A stretch of DNA of 64,000 nucleotides from Roridomyces roridus. Taxonomy: Eukaryota > Basidiomycota > Agaricomycetes > Agaricales > Mycenaceae. The stretch spans positions 1,550,001 through 1,614,000 of the forward strand of contig JARKIF010000014.1 in assembly GCA_029378245.1 (NCBI GenBank), given 5' to 3'. Shown here piece after piece: positions 1-9,756 of the stretch. Position 1 is the stretch's first letter, and each line of letters begins with the position of its first letter. The position numbers and the translations under genes are program-made. Below the pieces are notes generated by a model. It worked only from the letters and a program-made list of their open reading frames with translations. It had not been told where the DNA came from and made no database searches.

Positions 1-210
1 GACACATTTTCACAACATTTTCATGCCAAGTATATACCACCTGTATCAATCTAAGACAATGAAAACCTTCATGTTCAACGTTCAGTGCTGGTAATAGCGG
101 CGATTCCGAATTCCGAGCCCGCGGTGGTGCATACACAGGAGAACAAAGTATTTCTTGTCCGGTGAAGCGCAACAATGGTGGTCTCTTTGCCTCGCTAGCC
201 AGATCCAGGT
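1..210. repeat. Non-coding block, copy 1 (empty site)
   Basis: This stretch, beginning with a run of acacattttcacaacatttt, recurs from about 4,319. Both copies run through the same text (tgttcaacgttcagtgctgg, then ggtggtgcatacacagg). Copy 1 has the uninterrupted sequence gcccgcgg at 117-124. In copy 2 the matching gcctgcgg is duplicated on either side of a 617-base element, so this copy shows the pre-insertion state. Bases 210-318 hold nothing I recognise. Confidence 0.85.
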
Positions 211-318
211 CATTATTAGAGTACACACTGAACTAGTATATAGTGCTTTTTGTACACCTTTTAATCTTGCTCAGAATCCACTCCTCTCCTCGGCAGAATC
301 CGTTTATTCTTACTCATC

Positions 319-2676
319 CTATGCGGCACCCTTCTGCATGTTTTGAATCACATGCGGCATCCCCCAGCGCGTACCCCCAGCCTCCTCCAGCACATTGACC
401 CCAGCCTCCTCCCGCGCATTGACTCTGGCCTCCTCCCGCGTATGATGCGCGGCATCTCCTTCAGCCTCCTCCGTACGCCCCAGGCGTGCCATGAAGTCTT
501 GGTCCAAATAAATGACTGCATCATGCTCAGTCCATGTTTCTGGCATGTTGGCCATGGTAGCGTAGACGGTGTCGTCGATGTAAAACTGATTCACATCAAT
601 CGGTCAGAAGAGATAACAAGAGCCTTGGGGAACTCACAATCTCATGCAGATTCATCAGCGAACGCAAGAGTACCGGTGTGCGATGAGGGTTTTGTTCCAG
701 CCCGATCAGCTGATCGTTCAGATTCTCCAGCACCTCCACAAAGATGGAAAGGCGGTCATAAAGGAACCGCAGGGTCTTTAAGAATTCGATCTGAAACATG
801 ATTTCCTGTGGAAGGGCCCATGCTGAATGGTATCGTTAACGACTTTGGATATATCTGAATAGAAGACATGCTCTCACCTTTGAGTCTACTCGCCGCCGAC
901 AACACGTTCAGGACCCAAGAGGACGTGCGGACGGTTGAAGACTCGCAATACTCCAGATACTCCATGAACCCGAGAATCGACGGGCCGATGTCGACAAGGG
1001 CCGACAGAGTCGAGAAGAATTGGGATTTGCAGGTTATACGCTTTTTGCTGACACGTTGGAGGAGCTACATCGATAGCATGAGAACCAGAGCACGGTCAGA
1101 CAGGAGACAAGTCAACTCACATGTGTCAAACGAAGATTATAACCTCCAATAACACCGTGCGCTTGTTGCAAAAGTCGTTCAATCTGGGCGAGGTCGTTGG
1201 CAGACACGGCAACGCCTGCCCCCCAGCGAGTTGCTCGGCAGCCCTCAGTGTGGCCGTGAAGGGGATGTCACTTGCGAACAACGCGACTGCAACGACGATG
1301 CCCACGGCCTCCGAGATCTCGAAGGCGAACCTGCAGGACGGGGATGAAGACATGATAATGAGAGGCAAACGCAGTTGTACATACGTTTTGGATTGGAACG
1401 CCATCAGTTCGCCGTGTATCTGAAGGATTTCTTGCTTAAATAGTTTGGTAACACCAGGCACGGTGGGGCTGCGAAGAAGGTGAGCCGCTCGGTACTTGAC
1501 TCGGAAGAGCTTTTGCTGGGCGAGATTCTGGATGCTCACTCAACACCGAGAGACATCAATCCTCGCAGAAATCGCACCTTTTTGGCCAAAGAGGGGAGGT
1601 GAGGAAAAAGGGACACGAAAAGGATGGCGGTGAATCCGACGACCACCGCGACGCGCGCGACGCGTCTTATGTCCGGTGCGGGAGACGTCATGATTGAGTA
1701 AAATAGACACACACAAATGATAGCAGCTTCAAGAGTCCTCCATGAGCCGGTCATGATTGAACCTCGCAAATTGTACAAGATATCTACGGATGTTTTTGAG
1801 GAATGCAGAGTCTGCGTGGGTGTTTATCCTCGTGCAGTGACTCTCTCTGGACACCAGAAATTTTACTGAAAAAACAACAGTTCATCATTGAATTTTTGAA
1901 AGGAACAGAGACGCACGAAAAACACCACAATCGACGTGCATCTACGCTGAGATGGATACATGCTGAATCCACTGTTCCTCGCGCCTCCTTGAAAAAGGTT
2001 TCATCAACGCTCGATTTTCGTCGAAGCGCGCGTCCCGTTCGTCAACTGCCTGCTGAACGACGGTGCGAACTGCGAGAATGGCGGGCAGGAGACGGTCAAG
2101 AGCCGCGCACACGTCCTGGAAACGGGCCAGTTCTTTCCACAAAGCGACAGTCGGCGGGACAGGGTCATAGTACTGTAATAAAATTGGAAAGGGATTGCAG
2201 GCGCTATACAATGCACCAGGCAGCGCATTGCCTCGACAAGCCGAATGAACGACTCGGGCTGAATTTTGGATAATGGCGAGGCAGGAGTCCATGAGCGCCA
2301 AAGCCTCGGTACCCAGAGAGATGGGCACCGGAGGTTCAAGGCTGGCTCGGTACAAGTCGAAGACGTACACGACCAGTTGTTCCGTGGCATCTGCCAACCG
2401 TACGAGCTCAGCCGCAATTTTGTTCAGTGATGCTCTGACGGGAGCTTCGGGATGAATGCCCGGCATACCCATTAGGGGGTAGCATGTTTCTTGGAGGGTA
2501 TGTGCCATGGAGCACATACTGTGCGTCATGGTCACCGCTGCCCCTACCAAATCCTCCTCACCCTGGGGAAAATAGGTCAGTGAGATACACGGGAGGACAG
2601 TTGGACATGCCACGAGGTTAGAAGTTGAGATTTCCTCTGCTGAATTGGATACCTCATTCCTTATCAGGGGACTCAT
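319..2676 (-). CDS. Unrecognised multi-exon protein, copy 1
   Basis: This is a multi-exon gene of unknown function. The ATG at 2676 opens a 21-residue exon ending at 2614. A 51-base GT-AG intron (2613-2563) follows, then an exon with ELVRLADATEQL and FQDVCAALDRLLPAI. Further exons continue downward, including a stretch rich in V, I and F near 1,600-1,780 that may be membrane-spanning. Others lie around 1,150-1,540 (FRVKYRAAHLLRSPTVPGV), 880-1,050 (ALVDIGPSILGFMEYLEYC) and 600-790 (EIMFQIEFLKTLRFLYDRL), with a tail that ends at 319. Clean introns are seen, for example a GTGAGTTGAC donor just below 1,126 and a GTGAGAGC donor near 870. Compared with the second copy at 5,383-6,256, one T is missing from a T run near 1,999, which shifts the frame. 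This copy may therefore be damaged. The last exon has an acidic repeat of the type REEA(R/G)VN. Confidence 0.6.
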
Positions 2677-2731
2677 GGCGGTTCGGTTCAGGAGCGGGGT
2701 TTCGACTTGGTGCAGGCCTCAATCAGATTCG

Positions 2732-3695
2732 TAATCACATCAGGAAAAAGCCACCTGGTTAGGTAGCACTCCCGAGTCTCCGGAGGCTCAGTAGCCCGGT
2801 AGTCAAGTACCCCCTTACTGTGTACTACCAAGCTGCCTCCAACTGCTACCAGTGCTACTGAACAGCGGGCTACTGAGGCTACTGTGACTCCAGTGCAGGG
2901 AGGAGCTGACCCTAACAGAATTCACAAGGTTCAAAAGAAACACTGGGTACTGCTGCTATTCTACTGGAGTGACCAAGGTCAGATTGAGTTGGGAATTTAA
3001 TTAAAGGAATGCAAGCGGCGGGACTTGAACTCAGGACATTTGCAAAAGACAAGTAATATTAAGAGACAACTAAACAACTACACTAAGTACGCATTGCAGA
3101 TGGTGTGCATGTCTGTTCCACATCATTGTCTCTCCAACCACAACTACTTACCTCTGGAAAATATATATCCTGTAGTGAATTTGAACTGGATGTGGAAGTT
3201 GAAAGCACAGGCACAAGACTGAGCTCAAGTAGAAGTTGGCCTGTTAGCCAATGTCTTCACTGTTACTTTAACTTACTTAGGCAAGGTCATTTTTGTTAGT
3301 GAGGTGGATGTACACATTGAATCATTTGGGCACTCTGTAAGGAGGTTTCATCCAGAGGGATGAGAAAATGAGGCAAACAAGTGCTATCAGCCAGCCAGCC
3401 CAATGCTATAAAAATGCTATTGTTTCTACCAAGTCAACACAGGCAGGCAATCAAGTGCTACTGAGACATTAGTGTAAAGCTATCCGGGCTACTGAGTTTG
3501 AGGGCGTAGCTATCTAAGCTACTGGGTTAGAGGGTATGGTTACTGAAGCTACCAAGTGCTACTGGACTCCCCACTCAGAGCTACCAAGAGCTACTGAGCT
3601 GCGCACTCAATGCTACCATGGCTACTGGAGCTATCAGACCTACCTACCGCTTGGTGGGAGCTACCTAACAAAAGTGTGTTTCCTGATGCAAATTC
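2732..3695. mobile_element. GCTAC-rich inverted-repeat element
   Basis: The ends carry GTTAGGTAGC at 2758-2767 and GCTACCTAAC at 3660-3669. An outer inverted match of CATCAGGAAA lies about 10 bases further out on each side. Both flanks of the element are crowded with the short motif GCTAC or GTAGC, often as GGCTACTG or GCTACTGAG. The middle is AT-richer and holds a tRNA-like block. No transposase frame is present, and no convincing target-site duplication was found, so the exact ends are uncertain. Bases 3,696-3,907 hold nothing recognisable. Confidence 0.6.
3012..3090 (-). other. tRNA-like Pol III promoter relic
   Basis: Read on the minus strand there is an A-box-like TTAGTGTAGTTG followed about 50 bases later by a B-box-like GAGTTCAAGTCCCGCC with T-arm pairing. 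No acceptor stem closes, so this is a tRNA-derived SINE head or relic and not a functional tRNA. Confidence 0.4.
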
Positions 3696-3907
3696 ACATG
3701 GGAGTCAACTATTCTGATCCACATCAGGGCACATGGTATGATCTTGGGACCTATGTAATAAGTAGATGGCCGAATCCCCGTGCTTGTGCTTATGGCTATC
3801 CACTCCGTCAGAAGAAGTGCAAACCATTCAGATTTCCTCGGTCTGTATGCCTCGAGATGTTGACGAACCATAACTGCATTCCTGAGCTCACGATCTGTAA
3901 GACGGTT

Positions 3908-4303
3908 CTAGAGCACCGGGGGCAGTGCCAGTAAGACCTCAAAACCTGCCAGTAAGACCTCAAAACCTGCAAGTAAGACCTCAAAACCAGTCGCCGTTAT
4001 CCTAGCGACGCGTCGTTCAGAACCAGAGCGGCTGGACCGCGAAAACACGTACAAGATCGTTTCCTCATCCTGATGGCGGGCGGCTGTGGAAACTGGTGTT
4101 GATGCCGTGTCCGGTGTAAGTCCGTACAGCTGAGCGCCCATTGGCTCGAGCGATGGGTTCGCTGCGCAAGGGACGGTGAGTATTGATCAAGTCAATTGGA
4201 AGAGCTAGCGCACATGGTCTTCCCCAAATCGCGGATGAGTGCCCCAGGTTTGCAGAGCGCGATCGCCTTGTCGAGACACTCGCGAGAGGTACGATCCAAC
4301 ACA
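3908..4303 (-). pseudogene. Truncated methionine aminopeptidase 1 relic
   Basis: From 4303 down the sequence is nearly identical to bases 8,360-8,575 of the intact gene. It covers the exon with SRECLDKAIALCKPG, the intron, and the exon with TYTGHGINTSFHS, which holds the catalytic His of the GHGI motif. It then jumps by an internal deletion straight to the end of the exon ending EETIL and to the last exon (ITATGFEVLLA). The N-terminal exons, both catalytic Asp residues and the TIEP glutamate are missing, so it cannot be active. The C-terminus is extended by a threefold repeat of the heptad GFEVLLA. Below 4,319 it abuts the duplicated non-coding block, so it travelled as part of that local duplication. 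Confidence 0.85.
3929..3991. repeat. Three 21-base tandem repeats
   Basis: Units start at 3929, 3950 and 3971 and read cagtaagacctcaaaacctgc, with small changes in the third. They encode GFEVLLA three times on the minus strand at the end of the aminopeptidase relic. Confidence 0.9.
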
Positions 4304-4318
4304 CATTGCAGTAGTAAA

Positions 4319-5190
4319 GGACACATTTTCACAACATTTTCATGCCAAGTATACACCACCTGTATCAATCTAAGACAATGAAAACCTTCATGTTCAACGT
4401 TCAGTGCTGGTTGGCGGCGGTGCTAGCTGGGAGGATTCCGAGCCTGCGGTAGTGTTCATCATGAGTCACCCGCGGGTAGTCAGACGACGACCCGCACCCG
4501 TACCCGCGTCGAGCCCGACCCGTGCCACCGGGTACGGGTCGTGACTCAACCCGTAATTTGACGGGTTTTGGCAAGAGGCACGCAGATCAGGAGCTGTCAA
4601 CATCGGGTTGTCGTGAGAGAGTTTCGGGTCAACACTGATGCGACTGATCGTTCCCGCCAAAATTGACGTGATCCGATCAAATCATTACGTAGGGAGGGTG
4701 TCTGACCTCGAAAACTTTTTTCGAAAGTTGCTCAGAATGTCTTGTTATGCACAAAAAACATTGGCATCACTGGACTTCCTTTTTGGGATGTCAAAACTCT
4801 CTCACGATACCCAATGTCTGACATTTCTGATCTGCGTGCCCCTTGGGTTTTGGGGCATATTCTGCAACGCTGGTACCCGGAAAACACTCCGGAGCGCTCT
4901 TTTATAAGCGGTCAGCAAGGTCTTATGCCCTCAAAACACTGCACAGTCACCTCTCCATCAAGTTCCAGCGCGAATTGATGGCTTGAATCTGACCACGGGT
5001 TGTTCAACAATGGCCCGAGCCGTACCCGCGACCCGGACCGGGTTGCCAAACCCGTGGTGAACACTAGCCTGCGGTGGTGCATACACAGGAGAACAATTTT
5101 TTTTTTGTCCGGTGCAGCGCAACAATGGTCGTCTACCTTTGTCGCGTCTCGCTAAAACCATGGGCAGCCACCGCAGCAATGGGAAGGTGA
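4319..5190. repeat. Non-coding block, copy 2 (interrupted)
   Basis: This is the second copy of the block at 1-210, split by the element at 4450-5066. The halves are 4319-4449 and 5067-5190. Bases 5,190-5,382 hold no recognisable gene. Confidence 0.85.
4450..5066. mobile_element. Non-autonomous hAT-like element (617 bp)
   Basis: The element starts TAGTGTTCATCATGAG and ends with the inverted counterpart, which reads TAGTGTTCACCACGGG on the other strand. It is flanked by perfect 8-base duplications gcctgcgg (4442-4449 and 5067-5074). The ends are dense in ACCCG and CGGGT motifs. No transposase frame exists. Terminal TAGTG, an 8-base target duplication and a short length fit a non-autonomous member of the hAT superfamily. 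Confidence 0.85.
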
Positions 5191-5382
5191 CATAGGGCCC
5201 CCCTCCATTGACAAGCAGTATTACAGCTCTTTAAGCGGCTTGGACCAATGCCCATATGAATCGGGTTACAACCATGGTGCCCATTGCCTTCGACCAGTTT
5301 GAGTACGCTGGACGATTTCGCTCACGAAGCATTGCGACCATTTTCAACTGACTTTATTCATCACGGGTCAATGTGTATTTTC

Positions 5383-6256
5383 CTAAGGGTAAAGTCTGCG
5401 CGGGTCTTTGTCATCGTGCAGTGACTCTCTCTGGACGCCAGGAATTTTTCTCAGGCTGCAACAAATAGTATTTATCACTGGACTCGTTACAGACACAGGG
5501 ACGCACGAATAACACCACAAGAAATGTGCATCCATACTCAGACCGATACACGCTGATTCCACTGTTCCTGGCGCTCCCATGAAAAAAGCCTTCATCAATG
5601 CCCTGTTTGCGCCGAAGCGGGCGTCCCGTTCGTCGACTGCTTGCTGAACGAAGGAGCGAATCGTAAGAATGGCGGGCAGGAGCCGGTCTAAAGCGGCGCA
5701 GACGTCCTGGAAACGGGCCAATTCTTTCCACAAAGCGACAGGCGGCGGGACTGGGTCAAAGTACTGTGATATCATTGGAAGGGGGTTCCAGGGACTGAAT
5801 AATGCACAAGGCAACGCGTTGTCTCGACAAGCCGAGTGAACCACTCGGGCTGAATTTTGAATAATGGCGATACAGGAGTCAATGAGCTCCAAAGCCTCGG
5901 TACCCAGGGAAACGGATACCGGGGGTGACAGACTCGCTCGGTAGAGGTCGAAGACGTACGCGAACAGCTGTTCCGCGGCATCTGCCAAGCGCACAAGCTC
6001 AGCCGCAATTTGTTGCAGCGATGCCCTGACGGGAGTTTCGGGATGGATTCCCGGTTTATGCATTAGCGGGGCGCATATTTTTTGGAGGGCATGTGCCATG
6101 AAGCGCATACTATGCGTCCAGGTATCTCCTGCCCGTGCCAAATCGCCCTTGTTCTGAGTAAAATGGGTCAGTTAGATAACCGAGATGGACATTCGAACAT
6201 GCCACAAGGTTAGAAGTCGAGATTTCATCTGCTGAGTAAGGTACCAGGGAGCTCAT
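5383..6256 (-). pseudogene. Unrecognised protein, copy 2 (5' part only)
   Basis: This is a close paralogue of the gene at 319-2676 but retains only its first exons. The ATG at 6256 opens MSSLVPYSADEISTSNL, followed by a 52-base intron with donor GTGGCATG. The large exon then carries ELVRLADAAEQLF, FQDVCAALDRLLPAI and QQAVDERDARFG. It keeps an open frame past the point where copy 1 shifts, through ESACIGLSMDAHFLW to a stop at 5383. A conserved 51-base GTGCGT intron may lie near 5,500. The downstream exons of copy 1 are absent. Confidence 0.6.
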
Positions 6257-6308
6257 GGTTGTTCAAGTCTAAGGAGTTTAGGGGCTGAGCCGGATCAATG
6301 CTTGTTCT

Positions 6309-6409
6309 ATGGCAACGTTAACTGATCTGCTCAAAAATAAACAGCGTGCAGCGATCTGCTGATCGTTCCGTGAATTGCCGGGTGATTCATCATCGGCAGG
6401 GCCTTCCCA
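6309..6409. repeat. Left arm of a perfect 101-bp inverted repeat
   Basis: Starting atggcaacgttaactgatct, this arm is the exact reverse complement of 7756-7856. Similarity continues inward with small gaps (ccccgaccacc). It brackets the Cdc48-like relic. Confidence 0.9.
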
Positions 6410-6639
6410 GGACCGGGGACCCCGACCACCTGCCATCACTGTAGTACATTGCTCCTGTATTGCGTCCTGCACGAATTTCAATACATTCTGCGGCCTAACA
6501 AGCGCCGTGCTTTTTCTCACTCCAAAGACGGTGCTACTCCAGCATTCACCAGCGCGAACACCTGTACAGATTCTCAACAACTGCGCCAGATGCTCATTGC
6601 ACAACCTCAAGTCACGAAAACTTTGTTTCCATTGCGCGG

Positions 6640-7669
6640 CTCCTCGGCGAGTCGTGTACAACTGTGTCCTCATCGAGGTCGATCAGGCTCCTCGTCTTCG
6701 CGCTTGACGGGGTCGCTCTCTACGTTGCTGGGGTCAGAAACACGCCTGCGATAAAAGACAGGGACTTGCCAGTGTGGATGACATGACCGTGTCCTGCGCG
6801 ATGCAGAATTCAGACAGGTTGGTGTCGATAACTTTGAACTCGACTGTCCGCACGCCTCCGCGCACAGGGAAGGTGTCGCCATTGCGAATGGCACTGAGGA
6901 AAGAGTCAGAAGGGTTCAAAACAGAGGAGTATGGACATGCCTTCAAGGAAATAGAGCTTGAGGCGGACAAAGAAGGCTGCCGCTCCCATGGAGTCGTCGA
7001 ATAGCAGGATATGGACACGTTTGTGGTCCTTGATGTCGAGACACGGGCACGCTAACAAGGTCGCCAAGTTTGACACGCAGGTTATTGCGGGCCACGTTGA
7101 GCTGGATGCGGCCCTCCTCGGCCTCAATTGCGTGCAGACAGATTAGGACGGTGTCGCGCCGCTTCCGATAATTCTTCCCACTGCACAAGATTGTTAGGAC
7201 ATGTCAAAAGAAAGAAGATGAGGATACGTACCGGAGAAAATGATTGTGTCCCCGCGGAAGAGACCAAAGAGCTCCACGGTCGCTGGATTCGGGGTGGTGA
7301 CTAAGAGAAAGCGAGTTGAATTCGCCGTAGTTGCCATACGTGGCAGATTCGTCGACCAAGGGACGATTTGGGCTGGAAATGCGTCAATATCTCGGGAGCC
7401 TGGAACAGAGGAGCACGTACGACTCTTTTGGGCGGAGAACGGCAGTGGAGACCTCATTGTTGCTGCGGGGTTGGGGCGGTCACCGCTGGGGAGACGGGTG
7501 GCCTGGAAATCGGCTGCACGAATGACTCCGGGCACAAGGTACGCTGGGGAAGCTCCCAAGTATTGCAGTACCAGGCCTTACCTCCCAAGTTCCCCTGCCC
7601 TCGGTCCCATGAAGCTGCATAGGACGAAGTGGCCGGCCCGGGCCTTGTACAATGCTCAAACTCGCCCAC
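6640..7669 (-). pseudogene. Cdc48/p97-like N-domain relic
   Basis: Exons on the minus strand spell the N-domain of the AAA+ segregase Cdc48/p97, which unfolds ubiquitinated proteins. They read [61 protein letters not shown], then RNGDTFPVRGGVRTVEFKV and CIAQDTV, followed by VKREDEE. These match the order in p97. Introns with GT-AG ends separate several of them (7227-7181 is the clearest). The frame breaks by one base near 7,045, between LGDLVSV and CLDIKD. The D1 and D2 ATPase cores are absent: below VKREDEE only a loosely similar stretch (NEHLAQLLRIC) follows before the inverted repeat. It cannot act as an unfoldase and is best read as a decayed, truncated gene. Confidence 0.75.
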
Positions 7670-7755
7670 CGGATTAGCCGTGTCGCGTTAACCGCACAAG
7701 GCGGTTCACGACCAGGGGTGTTGTGCGCTAATGGCAGGAGGGGTGGTCGGGGTCT

Positions 7756-7856
7756 TGGGAAGGCCCTGCCGATGATGAATCACCCGGCAATTCACGGAAC
7801 GATCAGCAGATCGCTGCACGCTGTTTATTTTTGAGCAGATCAGTTAACGTTGCCAT
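7756..7856. repeat. Right arm of the 101-bp inverted repeat
   Basis: Exact reverse complement of 6309-6409, with about 1.35 kb between the arms. Confidence 0.9.
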
Positions 7857-7929
7857 ATTGTTCCGTCGTGGGTCGAAACTGGCGTCGCGACGTGATACAA
7901 TGTGAAGATTATCTCGTCAACTCATTCAA

Positions 7930-9712
7930 CTACGCATTACTTTGCGGGACAGCAGTCAGGATCTCGAACCCAGTCTCCGTGATCCTGAAATGCGTTTATC
8001 AGAACCCGAGCGGCTAGACGATCAAAACACGTACAATATCGTCTCCTCGAATTGAGCACTCCTCCTACCATCCGTCGTAGTCGCTGTCCAATTATCTGGC
8101 CAGTGCACTTCGCCGCCGTTGGGGCCGAGGTTGATCATCTGTGGAACTTCGTCAGGCCGCCGAAATACTGCCAAGGGCAAGCCTTACGGGTTCGATGGTG
8201 AAGATCTGATATCGTTCTCGTCAGTCAATGCGCGGAGAGCAAAGGATTTCTCACCATGCCAGGTTTCATGGTTCCCATAGCTTTGTTCTGCGGACGTTCA
8301 TTACTAGGCATATCAAGGAAGCCGAGCTAGTCCGCACCTTGGCGTAATGCGGGATGTCGGGCGGGCTGTGGAAACTGGTGTTGATGCCGTGTCCGGTGTA
8401 AGTCCGTACAGCTGAGCACCCATTGGCTCGAGCGATGGGTTCGCTGCGCAAGGGACGGTGAGTATTGATCAAGTCAATTGGAAGAGCTAGCGCACATGGT
8501 CTTCCCCAAATCGCGGATGAGTGCCCCAGGTTTGCAGAGCGCGATCGCCTTGTCGAGACACTCGCGAGAGGTACGAAGAAGTTTCGCCGATTCGTCGTCG
8601 ATCTTGCCAACTGGATAGGTTCCATTGACGTCGCCGTGATACCCTGGGACTGGTGTGAATGCCCAAGAGGGGAAGCAGCGCTGAATCTACCTTGATAGTA
8701 TACACTGATGTCTATGACACGCTTGAGTCTACTGCATATTCCATGTGCGTGCACCTCACCTAGATTAATGATGTCCCCTTCCTTCAATCGTGTCTGGTCT
8801 GGAATGCCGTGGCATACAACCTCGTTCACGGATCTGATGTTTGAGTGAGTTCGAGAACGGGGCTGCGGAGAAAGACTAACGTGCAAAGCGATTTGGGGTA
8901 GTTACGATAGTTCAGCGTCGAAGGGTATGCGTTCCTTTCAATCGTAGCATTATGGACGATCTCGTCGATCTCATCCGTGGTAATACCTGGGCGTAGAGCG
9001 GCAGCGGCAAGGTCCAGAATCTCTCGGGACATCTGGAATGGCTTGAGAGAACACGACGAGGCGACGGTGACGACTCACCCGACAGACGGTCCTCAGTTTC
9101 TCTATCACCTCTGGGCCATGCATTTCGGGAGGTGAAGCGTAGGCCTTCTTCTCCGACTTGGGAATTCCTGCAGCGCGTTCAGAAGACGGACTGCACATTA
9201 CGGTAAAATCGAACCGTCGGTCGCATAATCTGGGCGTTGAATATGATCTGGTATCTTCCGTTTGGACGAGAGAGGATACGCAGGCCTCATGGGGCCAGTG
9301 AAGTTGTAGCTCGGGAATGGATTGTAGCTGCCGTCTGAAGGAAAGCTCAGGGTTGAAGTTGGAAGCAGAGAAGGAATAGTACCGGTAGATTCTGCGGGTT
9401 TTGCCAAAGTGTGGATGATTTTATGCGTTTTCTTCGACCGCATTAACGACTGGAGAGTGAAAATAGGCAGAAATGCATACCCCTCGAGAACTGGATCAAT
9501 TCAAAGCCTCAAAACGCGTCGTGAGCAACCCACATCCCGCTTTGAAGCACTCCTGACCACAAAAGAAAGAGCCCCGGATTCCAATTCTGGGGTAGCTGTA
9601 AGCCGAGAGAGACACATAGCCCGAGGTTCAGATACTTAGCACACGTCGGACATTCCAGTCGAGAGGGTGGGTTTCCGTTGGGACAAGCTGCGCTCTGGCA
9701 CAAGACCGACAT
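7930..9712 (-). CDS. Methionine aminopeptidase type 1
   Basis: The product removes the initiator methionine from nascent proteins at the ribosome. The first exon (from the ATG at 9712) carries CQSAAC and CPTC; after a short intron it continues GSFFCGQECFK. Together these form the C6H2-type zinc-finger region of eukaryotic MetAP1. Later exons give IQRPDYATDG, the stretch VIEKLRTVCR-MSREILDLAA, then [23 protein letters not shown]. All five metal ligands of the pita-bread fold are present: Asp in DISVYYQ, Asp in YHGDVN, His in YTGHGI, Glu in IFTIEP and Glu in QFEETIL. The last exon reads ITETGFEILTAVPQ and stops at 7930. About ten exons are implied. The join between the zinc-finger exon and the exon at 9449 is not resolved in phase. 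A partial copy lies at 3908-4303. The gene looks functional. Confidence 0.92.
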
Positions 9713-9756
9713 GGGTTACGTAACCCGGCACATTTTTCCTTGTCAACACCCATCTC
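9713..9756. promoter_or_regulatory. 44-bp divergent spacer, MetAP1/HGH1
   Basis: Only 44 bases separate the start codons of the minus-strand aminopeptidase (9712) and the plus-strand HGH1 gene (9757). The 5' leaders must overlap or be extremely short, so the promoters presumably lie within each other's transcribed region. No TATA box is visible. Confidence 0.7.

Noticed and set aside
2758..3669. Harbinger-type TTA/TAA target duplication for the GCTAC element
   Set aside because: TTA on the left and TAA on the right are inverted, not direct, copies and are part of the terminal repeat.
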